This document shows, piece after piece, positions 48,803 to 57,400 of a DNA stretch of 64,000 bases (its first letter is position 1; each line of letters opens with the position of its first letter). Source of the stretch: Charina bottae (Eukaryota; Chordata; Lepidosauria; Squamata; Charinaidae). A program made the translations under genes and the position numbers. The DNA lies in contig JALMGJ010000061.1 of assembly GCA_023362775.1 (NCBI GenBank), positions 1,250,001 to 1,314,000 of the forward strand, in the 5' to 3' direction. Under the pieces are notes generated by a model. It searched no databases and was not told the DNA's origin. It saw only the letters and a program-made list of their open reading frames with translations.

Positions 48803-49065
48803 GTAACAGACAGTGGAGGACAGGAAGGCCTGGCGTGCTATGGTCCAGAGTCGGACACGAAGTCTGAACAACAACAAATAGCAGTTCTGACTCTTCAACT
48901 ATAGCTGCGACAGCACAGCACACAGAAAGGAATGAAACTACAAGTGGATGCTGAAACTACAAGTGTGATGCACACAAAACAGAATGAAACTACAAGTGTG
49001 ACAGAGATGCACCTATTCAAAAAAGGAATCATAACCTTAGCTTGCAAAGCAAGTAGGTAACTTTT

Positions 49066-49078
49066 TCTGTCTTTGAAC
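49066..49078 (-). terminator. 3' box of U1 copy 1
   Basis: GTTCAAAGACAGA on the - strand begins 9 nt after the RNA 3' end. It fits the snRNA 3'-box pattern GTTT(N)0-3AAARNNAGA that directs Integrator processing, with one base off in the GTTT part. Confidence 0.75.
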
Positions 49079-49087
49079 CAGGACAAC

Positions 49088-49251
49088 CAGGGGAAAGCGC
49101 GAACGCAGTCCCCCACTACCACAAATTATGCAGTTGAGTTTCCCGCATTTGGGGAAATCGCAGGGGTCAGCACACCCGGAGTGCAATGGATGAGCCTCGC
49201 CCTGGGAAAACCACCTTCATGATCATGGTGTCTCCCCTGCCAGGTAAGTAT
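49088..49251 (-). ncRNA. RNU1: U1 spliceosomal snRNA gene, copy 1
   Basis: On the - strand this is a 164-nt U1 snRNA, the usual vertebrate length. The RNA pairs with 5' splice sites in the U1 snRNP. The 5' end ATACTTACCTG is intact. Stem-loop 1 keeps the GATCATGAAGG loop recognised by U1-70K. Stem-loop 2 keeps CATTGCACTCC, the U1A site. The Sm site AATTTGTGG and the 3' stem-loop ending CGCTTTCCCCTG are unchanged. Compared with human U1 from memory there are five shared substitutions plus one copy-specific change (CTCAACTGC instead of CTCGACTGC just 5' of the Sm site). Changes in stem-loop 2 preserve pairing. PSE-, Staf- and octamer-like elements and a 3' box are in place, so it is probably a real gene rather than a retro-pseudogene. 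Confidence 0.9.
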
Positions 49252-49297
49252 GAGTTGGGGGGCACGGCTGCCTCCAGGCCCCTCCTCGCCTCTGCCC

Positions 49298-49313
49298 CCC
49301 ACCCCACGGTGAC
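49298..49313 (-). promoter_or_regulatory. Proximal sequence element (PSE) of U1 copy 1
   Basis: GTCACCGTGGGGTGGG on the - strand lies 47-62 bp upstream of the U1 start, where vertebrate snRNA PSEs (beginning TCACC) bind SNAPc. Sequence identity between the two U1 loci stops exactly at its outer edge. Confidence 0.7.
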
Positions 49314-49440
49314 TCGGGTGGCTCTGCCTGAGGACTTCCAGCAAGCTCGGGAAGGCCCAGCCGAGGTCCCGCCTCCCCCCAGCTTGCTTGCACAGAGCAT
49401 TGGGGTACTCTGTGAGCTCGGATTTGCACCCATTTTTGGC

Positions 49441-49473
49441 TCCCATAATGCCTCATGGTGCATGTATTTGCAT
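49441..49473 (-). promoter_or_regulatory. Distal sequence element of U1 copy 1 (Staf/ZNF143 site plus octamer)
   Basis: CCCATAATGC at 49442-49451 (191-200 bp upstream) resembles the ZNF143/Staf SPH motif. ATTTGCAT at 49466-49473 (215-222 bp upstream) is a perfect Oct-1 octamer. This pairing about 200 bp upstream is the known architecture of vertebrate snRNA gene enhancers. Confidence 0.75.
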
Positions 49474-49519
49474 GCGTGCTTGCGTCAGTCAGACACACAG
49501 CATCCACTACAGCAAACTT

Positions 49520-50450
49520 AAGAAAGGGAGGGTTCACTAGGATTCTTCTCTTTGTAGCCTGCAGGGAATTTGGTCCACATTCTGACTGGCAGCGTCAACC
49601 TTATCAACTATGCAGATGTTACTTTTTGATCACATTAGACTGCAACCTGATCGCTCTTGAGCAACTCAATTCCTCTGGAATATTATGTTTTCTCACAGCA
49701 GTATGTCTACCCGTAGATTTCAGTACAGAAGTGTTTACTGAAGGAGGAAAAGCAACTGAAACCACCTGTCTAGCATTTCTCCTTGATCTCCAAAGAACTA
49801 TCACTTCAGAGACTCAACCTTTAACGTTATTAATATATGTTCTTTTTCAGTGAATCCAACAGAACCCCAGGTCCTTTAAAAAGATGCAGAATTTCTGTGT
49901 CCAAAATGCTCCAAAACAGAACGTGACAACGTTTGCCCTCCCCCTTCACGCCCCTTTGGGCTTCTTTATCTCTAGCTAAAAGTACTCAGAGGTCTAGTGC
50001 ATCTTTTAATATTTATTCCACCTTTCCTCCAGAATTCCCAGAGAGCCATGCAAGGAAGCATCAAAATAAATTAAAAACCAAAGAACTGAAAGGGAAGAGC
50101 AGATGACACATAATTCAATCAAGGCACATTTCTTTACATCTGAAATATCCAGGCAAACAGAATGGTTTCCTCTTGAAACTTAAATGACGTCAGATCGGTG
50201 CTTGCATAATCTTTACTAGCAGCCTGGCCTCTTTCCCTGGTCATCAGTTCCTTCCCCTTGGGTGACAGTCTCTAAATGCCTTCCTGTATTTATATTTCAC
50301 TTCCCAACTGAGCATAAATCTAAATCTGCAACTCTCAACTCCAAATGGGAATCCTGCTGGATAGGGGTGACTTATAAAAACATTAAAATATTGGACAAGA
50401 AAGAAATTTCTACTAAAATGATCAATAAATAATAGGCACAAGAAACACAG
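49520..50450. other. Intergenic sequence between the two U1 genes
   Basis: Apart from a probable L2/SINE-like fragment near 50,006-50,040 (TTTATTCCACCTTTCCTCC), nothing is recognised. It is not duplicated around the second U1 gene, so only the core U1 units are shared. Confidence 0.5.
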
Positions 50451-50456
50451 CCCTTT

Positions 50457-50469
50457 TCTGTCTTTGAAC
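50457..50469 (-). terminator. 3' box of U1 copy 2
   Basis: Identical to the copy 1 3' box and at the same 9-nt distance from the end of the RNA. Confidence 0.75.
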
Positions 50470-50478
50470 CAGGACAAC

Positions 50479-50642
50479 CAGGGGAAAGCGCGAACGCAGT
50501 CCCCCACTACCACAAATTATGCAGTCGAGTTTCCCGCATTTGGGGAAATCGCAGGGGTCAGCACACCCGGAGTGCAATGGATGAGCCTCGCCCTGGGAAA
50601 ACCACCTTCATGATCATGGTGTCTCCCCTGCCAGGTAAGTAT
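50479..50642 (-). ncRNA. RNU1: U1 spliceosomal snRNA gene, copy 2
   Basis: This second 164-nt U1 gene is 1,391 bp from copy 1 in the same orientation. It differs from copy 1 at one base of the transcript and carries the canonical CTCGACTGC before the Sm site. The 5' splice-site-pairing end, the U1-70K and U1A loops, the Sm site and the 3' stem-loop are all intact. Core promoter and 3' box are identical to copy 1. The distal element is divergent but sits at the same spacing. There is no A-tail and no flanking target duplication of the kind that marks retrotransposed snRNA pseudogenes. Confidence 0.9.
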
Positions 50643-50688
50643 GAGTTGGGGGGCACGGCTGCCTCCAGGCCCCTCCTCGCCTCTGCCC

Positions 50689-50704
50689 CCCACCCCACGG
50701 TGAC
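50689..50704 (-). promoter_or_regulatory. Proximal sequence element (PSE) of U1 copy 2
   Basis: Same 16 bases as the copy 1 PSE, at the same 47-62 bp upstream spacing. Flanking sequence beyond it is unrelated to copy 1. Confidence 0.7.
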
Positions 50705-50832
50705 CACAGCTCTGCACCTTCCAGTCCTGCAGAGCAGGCATAATCGTAATGTAATCATCCAGCAGACTTGCTGAGTGGGATCCAAGAAGGAAATCCATCC
50801 TCTGCCCCTATCCTCAGCCTCCCCAGTTTGCT

Positions 50833-50882
50833 ACCACAATGCTGTGTTGCAGCTAATCTGCATATATGCCTATGCAGATTAG
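50833..50882 (-). promoter_or_regulatory. Distal sequence element of U1 copy 2 (diverged Staf-like site and palindromic octamer-like sites)
   Basis: ACCACAATGC at 50833-50842 sits exactly at the Staf-site spacing of copy 1 (191-200 bp) with 8 of 10 bases matching. ATCTGCAT at 50856-50863 (214-221 bp) is one base from the octamer. It lies in a perfect 12-bp inverted repeat (50853-50864 and 50871-50882, spacer TATGCC), so a second ATGCAGAT faces the other way. Confidence 0.6.
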
Positions 50883-51272
50883 CCTCGCTTAGTCTTCTGT
50901 TTGAGCTGCCAGACAGCAAGAACAATGCCTTTCTTCTCGGGCAATGGATGGCTTGTATCCTTTACATTTTTACCTTGTGAATGCATGTTTTTTAAAAAGG
51001 TTTGGGTGGAAGAAATGACCTGCCTGCACATTCAAAGGCTGTTTTGTATTTTATATCTTGGTGAAATTTTTCCTAATCTATCAGAAGCTCCAGTCCGTAC
51101 TAAGGACCATCCATTATTTCTTTGTTACAGCTTGAGACACACATGTTGTCTTTGCAGAATGGACTATTTTAGAAAGGCTTTTTATATCTGTTGGTCTCTG
51201 TCTTGCTCTACTGTAAATCACTTTAACAACCAATGATTAAGCCTGTGTCTCCATGTTGGTTCTCTAATGTTA

Positions 51273-51615
51273 AAAAGGTAAAGGTAAAGGTTCCCCCCGC
51301 ACATTTGTGCAGTCGTGTCCGACTCTAGGGGCCGGTGCTCCTCTCCGTTTCTTAGCCGAAGAGCCAGCGCTGTCCGAAGACACATCCACGGTCACGTGGC
51401 CGGCATGACGCACGCGGAACACTGTTACCTACCCACCGAAGTGGTACCTATTCATCTACTTGCATTTGCATGCTTTCGAATTGCTAGGTTGGCAAGAGCT
51501 GGGGCGAGTGCGGGAGCTCACTCCGCACACAGGGCTAGGGATTCGAACCTCCGAACTTGCGACCTTCCGATCGACAAGCCTGGCGTCTTACCCGCTGAGC
51601 CACCATGCCCCTTAA
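51273..51615 (-). mobile_element. tRNA-derived squamate SINE, full-length (same family as the nested copy)
   Basis: Same A box, B box and 3' region as the copy at 47.9 kb, flanked by a perfect 12-bp target duplication TCTCTAATGTTA (51261-51272 and 51616-51627). Confidence 0.87.
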
Positions 51616-51627
51616 TCTCTAATGTTA

Positions 51628-53049
51628 TCACTCAACAAATTGCCATAGAGAGGAAAACCTAAGGCACAGTGGTTGACCTGTTGTATATTCTCCAGTCTGT
51701 GCTGGGCAGCAATTATGGGTCTGGAAATTTATATAAGAACTTTAGCCTTTAGGTGCAGGTAGGGAGTTCGATCTTCCGCAATAAAAATTACTCTATCTCT
51801 GGCTGTTTGGGGAAGAAACTATTTCAATAGAGTTCAGTCACAGAACTCCAATATACTGGATGGTTGATCCACATTCTGTCCCACAAATCATCTCCCATTT
51901 CTTCCTCTTCCTCCTCCTGTCTCCATTTATCTCTGCTTTGGGTTATCTTCCCTATGTCATCTAAGTTCATTTAAGATATTCCTGTGTGGCTCTTGAAAAT
52001 ATTTTTTTTGAGATTATATACTCATCAGAATAGAGACCTGTCTTTTTGGGGTTCTTTAGGATACATGTGCATTAATGATGAAACTGAAAGGACAACAGTC
52101 CTGAAAGTATACATGGGATTTGGAGTCTTATCTTCACCACCATTCTGTTGAATAGAATCTATTAGTTAAAAGCTGCAGCATTTCCATTGGCCAGCTTACT
52201 CAGAATTATATTTCTTGGTGTTTTCACACACACCCCAGATTGACCCATCTACTCTGCAACCTTTGGAGAACAGACAAGAGCTCAGCAGTCCACCTATCCT
52301 CTTTCCCAGAGGCATCCAAATCACTGAATTCATATGGCCATTTCATTGGGCTGCCAGCCCATCTTACCTGTCTGTCATAGGAGGATTCTCTGCAGGTCTT
52401 GGCTTGGGCCCTTATGGAGATGCACTGGGGAAGGTGCAATTGAAATGGATTCTGAAAATACAAAAAGAAACTCAAATTAGCGTTACCTCCCAGTTCCTAA
52501 ACAGGTGGCAAGTTTAATTCAGTATTTCTGTAATTGTTTTCCACCCAACCATATAGTCTCTTGCTTAAAAGAAAACAAAAAATCAGCTCCTGTATGTAGT
52601 TTGCAGGAGATGGATAAAAAGAAACTGCCTATGCAAGAATCAACTGGGATCCAAAGAAAAGGTGTTGGGGTCGTTCCTGCTTCACAGATTTATCCTAACA
52701 GAGGATTTTTCTCTCTCTGTTGTAACCTGGGACCAAACTGTGAACGTGAAGGGCAGGAGTCACACACAACAAAAAGCAGGATTTGCTAATACAGCAGCTG
52801 TGTTCAACATACAAAACCAACTTGAAACATTATGCTTAGGGTAGTATGTGCATCCACCCTATGGAAACCTGAATGGCCACGCCACCTCTCTATCATCAAA
52901 TAGAGTATCTGAATCTCCAGTTGAATTCAGTTGACAAAAATCGTAACTTTGGAACTATTCATCTGGGCAGGCCGTTTCTTGTGGGAAGTTTTCACGCAGA
53001 GTCTGGACCTATTCACTAAGGATGAGGATGGATTTCCGGCCCAGGATTG
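51628..53049. other. Intergenic sequence without a supported feature
   Basis: AT-rich. No reading frame with splice continuity, no RNA gene and no recognised repeat. Confidence 0.5.
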
Positions 53050-53225
53050 GACCATTTATTTGTTTATTCGTCACATTGAAACCCCACCTTTCCTCCAGGA
53101 GCTGAGGGGAAGGTTGGTCTGAGAGGGACCCCAAACTCCCCCAGAATTTCCATGGCCGCTGCTGAATTTGAACCTGGGTCTCCCGGTCCTGTTGGGAGGG
53201 TGGGCAGAGCTGCTCGTGCCCCTCT
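53050..53225 (-). mobile_element. tRNA-derived SINE fragment
   Basis: The - strand contains CCCAGGTTCAAATTC (B box) and ends near an A/T-rich tail preceded by GGAGGAAAGGTGGG. This matches a second common squamate SINE type; the family name is not certain. Confidence 0.55.
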
Positions 53226-53239
53226 GCCACCTTCGAAGG

Positions 53240-53872
53240 AAAGCTGAGGGGAAGAGACCCTCGCAAATCCAAATTGAGGAACTGGTGGCTTTCATAAATA
53301 TGGCTATTAGTTGAATAATAATAATGTAAATAATAATAATATAATAATAATACTGAAAGCTGAGGGGATAACGCCTCACAGATCCAAATTTAGGAACTGG
53401 TGGCTTTCATAAATACTGCTATTAGTTGAATGATGATAATAATAATAATGTAATAATACTGAAAGCTGAGGAGATAACCCTTCACAAATCCAAATTTAGG
53501 AACTGGTGGCTTTCATAAATACTGCTATTAAACTAATAATAATACTGTAGTAATAATAATAACAGTAACAGCGTGTCATGCGGCCACATGACCGCGGAAG
53601 CGTCTTCGGACAACGCTGGCTCTTCGGCTAACAAACGGAGATGAGCACCGGCCCCTAGAGTCGGACACGACTGCACAAATGTGCGGGGGGTACCTTTACC
53701 TTTTTTAATAATAATAAATAATAATAAAGCTGAGGGGATAACCCTTCACAGATCCAAATTTAGGAGTTGTTAGGTTTAAATAAATATTATAAATATCTGA
53801 ATAACAACAACGAGACCCAAAACAGAGGGGGTGAACCCTCACGGGTCCAAATTTAGGGATCGGTGGCTTTCA
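53240..53872 (+). repeat. Degenerate minisatellite of about 100-130-bp units upstream of NAA25
   Basis: Five units share AAAGCTGAGGGGATAACCC, then CAGATCCAAATTTAGGAACT, then GGTGGCTTTCATAAATACTG. They start at about 53240, 53356, 53462, 53726 and 53818, with AAT-rich joints. Units 1-3 are close to each other; units 4 and 5, next to the CpG island, are eroded. A SINE fragment sits between units 3 and 4. Confidence 0.85.
53572..53703 (+). mobile_element. 3' portion of the same tRNA-derived SINE inserted in a minisatellite
   Basis: Begins at GTCATGCGGCCACATGACCG and runs to GAGTCGGACACGACTGCAC and GTACCTTTACC, in + orientation. The tRNA-like 5' half is missing. It splits the tandem repeat array that surrounds it. 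Confidence 0.8.
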
Positions 53873-53879
53873 AGCAGCC

Positions 53880-54420
53880 AGCCTCACGGTAGTTCATAAG
53901 ACCGATAACGCGCCTACGGGGGGCGAAGACTGAGGGTCGGCCTTCCGGGAGCGGGAACGGGCCCTCCGCGGGCCGGGCCGAACCGGGCGGGAGGCGCGCC
54001 CACCTCGCGGGGCCGTTGTGCGCGGGCCGGGCCGGGCCTGCCCTGCGCGCCGCCTCCTCCCGCCCTCGGCCCGCCCCGCCAGGCATCCGGGCGGGCGGCC
54101 GGGCGAGCGAGCGAGCGAGCAGGCGGGCGGGCGGGCAGGCAGGCCCGGCGGCGGCGGCGGCTGCGCGCTGCGGTTCTGCGCTCTCATCATGGCGACGGCG
54201 GCGGCGGCGGCGGCGCGGGGCCATGTGCAGGACCCCAACGACCGGCGCCTGCGGCCCATCTACGGTAGGCCCCGCGCCGCGCTTCCCGCCTTTTCCCTCA
54301 CGGGCCGAGGGGGCCCGGGCGGCGCAGCGTGCCGGGACCGGGGCCTCCGCGCGCCTCGCGGTCTCGGGGCTGCGCGGGCCGGGCCTGAAGCCGGGGGCTC
54401 CTCCGGCCCTTGGGGTGGGC
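53880..54420 (+). promoter_or_regulatory. NAA25: NAA25 CpG-island promoter and 5' UTR
   Basis: The sequence switches abruptly from AT-rich repeat to a dense CpG island spanning the NAA25 start codon. No TATA box is seen, as expected for a housekeeping gene. GAGC and GGGC tetranucleotide runs lie at about 54,103-54,145 in the probable 5' UTR. The TSS cannot be fixed from sequence. Start context is ATCATGG. Confidence 0.75.
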
Positions 54421-57400
54421 GGCGGGGGCCTCGGAAGCCCTCCGTGGGGTATGGGGGCGGATCGGGACCCCCGTCTTTGTCGTGGTGAAATGGGGGGGGG
54501 CTGAAGCAGACCTATTTTGGGGGGCTTTCCCTGGGGGAGAAAAAAGACCCGCTGGCCGGGGGGGCTTATGGAGGTGCCCTGTGCAGGGATATTGGGGGTG
54601 CCATCTAAAGGGGTCCCCCCTTCCGTCCCTCTTGTGATGAGATACCTTTTTTAGGCTTTATTTTTGACGAGATGAATGTGCTTTGGGGGGGCGGCTTTAT
54701 GGCATCACCTTTCCCCCAATGCTCTTGGGCGTGAGGGTTGGGGAAAACCCTAATTTGGGGTGAGCGAGGGGGGACCCCCTCTTCCCTAGCATCTTTATTA
54801 GGAAACCTTTTGGACGGGAGAACCTGCAAAGTTTCATAAAGTTTTCCGTAGTGTAATCACGGACACCCCCAGAGAAGGGGGTGGGGGTTGGAGGTCCAGC
54901 AATGCTATTCTACAACTGTTCTACCGTTGTGCTGCATCCAAGCCTTTTGGTGAGCAGACCCACATCGCTTGTGTGATTCTGGTCCCCAGGGACCCTCTGT
55001 ATGTAACCCCACGTCCTAATGACCCGGAGGAATTTTTCATAAAGTTTTCCATAAAATTTGGTTCAAGGGGGAGGGAAGTATTAAACCGCTTGGGCTCTTC
55101 TTTCTCAGCCGTCCAGATCTGCTGATCTAGTTCTACTCTTGATATGCAGGGTGTTTACAGCATCTGTGCTTTCCACAGTGCTGTGGTGGATCCCCAAAGA
55201 ATCCGTTTCAGCCATCTATGATTTAGAAATAATGAGTTTGAAACTGCAGTAAAATGTTTGGCTTCTGCCTTCTCTTTCTCACAAGCATGTGCATATGTAC
55301 ACACACGTCCTTCCCACATTTTTCAAGGGTTGCTGACCGAGTATAGAGTTTCTGGAATTGCAGTGGGGAGGGAGAAGACACCATCCAGAAATCACCCGGT
55401 GGGCTGGTATGGGATTCATACAGGAATGGGAACATGGACCTCTTGGTCTTACTACATCTGCAGAAACCGGAACGGTATGGATTCTAGCTTGTTGTAGGAC
55501 TTTGTGTCTGTTTGTGAGAACCATGCACTGGACAGGGGGGGTTCTTTTGGACAGCTTTAAAACTAAGAGGGGGATAGGATTCCACCCGAAGCAGTAAAAA
55601 GCAAGGTGAAAAATGTAAAAACAAAAAATCTTTATCATGGTCCACAAGAAACAGGAGAATCCTCAAGCTGTAGTTTGGGCATCCTTCTTTAAAAACAGTG
55701 CCCCTCAAGAGAGTGCAAGCAATCTGGGTTCTCTAGAAGATGAGGTGGTTGTGTATGTGGTGGCTTTTCCAAACAGTTAAAAATTGACCTGTAAATACAA
55801 GAGTTCTAATATATCTCTGGATCAAGATAGTTTCGTGAGATGCTTGAACTGTTACATCAACATGCACCCTGAAGGCCTTTTCTTACAAGCATGATGTTCA
55901 AACTGAGTCCAAGTACTAATTATTAATGTATTGTCGAAGGCTTTCGGGAGGCTTTTCAGCCCGGAAGACCCACAACAGCCACTACTAATTATTACTTTGC
56001 TTTAGGTTATGCATATCCCATGCTCTGTTTGGTTTGATTGCTTCATATTTCACTTCTGTTGTGCTAACCTCTAGTCTCTGCTTCTCCCAATAATGTCAAG
56101 CCGAAAGCTCTTGGGGAATTGTTTCTTTCATTCTGAGGCAGCAATCACTGTTAATTTGTCTCTCTCCCCCCCTTTCAAGTAAATGACTCCCTGCTGCTTA
56201 AGAAAATTGCTCTGTACAGTATTACATAGTATTACTTTTCTATCTTTGCATTGACTAAAAATGGACAGGGTGATTTACTCTACATTTCTGCACAGATCAA
56301 TAAATGAGATAAAATACAGTATTGGTATGAGAGCCTCAAATGTTGGGAACTGGAGAAAGTCCAGCCTAAAGTCAAGATATTTCCTAACTTGTCAGTTGAA
56401 AAAATGCTAGTCAGGAGAGTTAAGAATTGCTTTGGGGCAGATCTGGAATTTTTCTGATAATGCAGACTTCAAGGTACATCTTTTCAGGCCCACATATCCT
56501 GGCTGTTTCTGCGCTTCAGATGAAAGTCGTCAACTGCATTTTCAGGGTTTTGTCTGTACTTGGTTCTTTTCACAAGAACTAGGTCAGAACTGCTTAATAT
56601 TACAGTTGACAAATTCCCTGTGCCTTGTAAAACAGTAATCCTTGAGCAGTCAGTTTCCACTATTTTTTAAGTGTATAACATTGTATGTACATATCAGATA
56701 TGTTTCTAAATTGGAGAAATGATCAGTATGTGTTTGAAAGGATACTATATAGAAAGAACACACTGGAAAAGACTGGAAGCACTTAACTATTATTTTGAAA
56801 AGTCTGTCTTTTGTATCTTGAACTTTCAAATTAATAAAAACAAGTAATTGAACTTTCAATTAATAAAACAATTGTTTTGAGGGAGACATTTGAAGGCAAA
56901 TCTAAAGTACTGTTGAACAGCCTGTTAACAGCTTCTTACTCTGGAGTAATACCCCGCCCAGCCAGTAGTATTATTCTGAATTGAGTATCTGAATCTTTAG
57001 ACTACAGATTTTAACTCCTATTGATTTGTTTAAAAATGTCATCTGCAGGCTGAAAACCAAATGTTGCTTTCACAATATAAAATGATTCTAATGTCTTAGT
57101 TGTATAGTATTGTCAGTTGTGTAATGAAAAAGCATGTAGCAAAGTGAATGTTTTTTGAATAACACAAGGAATTGTTTGTTAGTATTAATTGGATTTGGGA
57201 GCATCATGAAGAAACATCAAGTTTTTTGTTTTTTGATATAACTATGTTTACATTTACAATTAATGTAATGTTCAGGCAAGTTCTGATTTTATCACATTTC
57301 AATAACATTTATCTTCTTTAATGAGAGCTAAGAGTCTTTCCCTTGGTGTTTGCTTTCTGTTTTAATTTATGGCGTACTATACTAAAGCTTAATTAAACTT

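Larger units (their letters stand above)
47563..48877 (+). mobile_element. Bov-B (RTE-type) LINE, 5'-truncated, with nested insertions
   Basis: The element carries a remnant of the reverse-transcriptase C-terminal part. 47589-47771 encodes the upstream piece (LNIKKTQIMASGPITSW; DFIFLGSKITTDGDCSHEIK). 48267-48697 encodes KVRIVKAMVFPVVMYGCESW and GFELWCWRRLLRVPWTARR. The 3' end reads GAGTCGGACACGA and then an AACAACAACAA tail, typical of Bov-B. A 7-bp target duplication ATAGCAG flanks it (47556-47562 and 48878-48884). The frame is interrupted by an L2-like 3' fragment that itself contains a SINE, and by a 125-bp tandem duplication. It is therefore dead. Bov-B is characteristic of squamates and a known case of horizontal transfer to other vertebrates. 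Confidence 0.85.

Noticed and set aside
48267..48904. Open frames of 143 and 68 codons as a host gene
   Set aside because: They are the C-terminal reverse-transcriptase remnant of Bov-B, repeated because of the 125-bp duplication.
49186..49521. Open frames of 98-111 codons around the U1 genes
   Set aside because: They run through the snRNA and its promoter and appear at both loci only because the U1 core is duplicated.
53240..53570. CRISPR-like or satellite array
   Set aside because: Units of about 110 bp with AT-rich joints and no conserved short repeat/spacer pattern, in a vertebrate genome.
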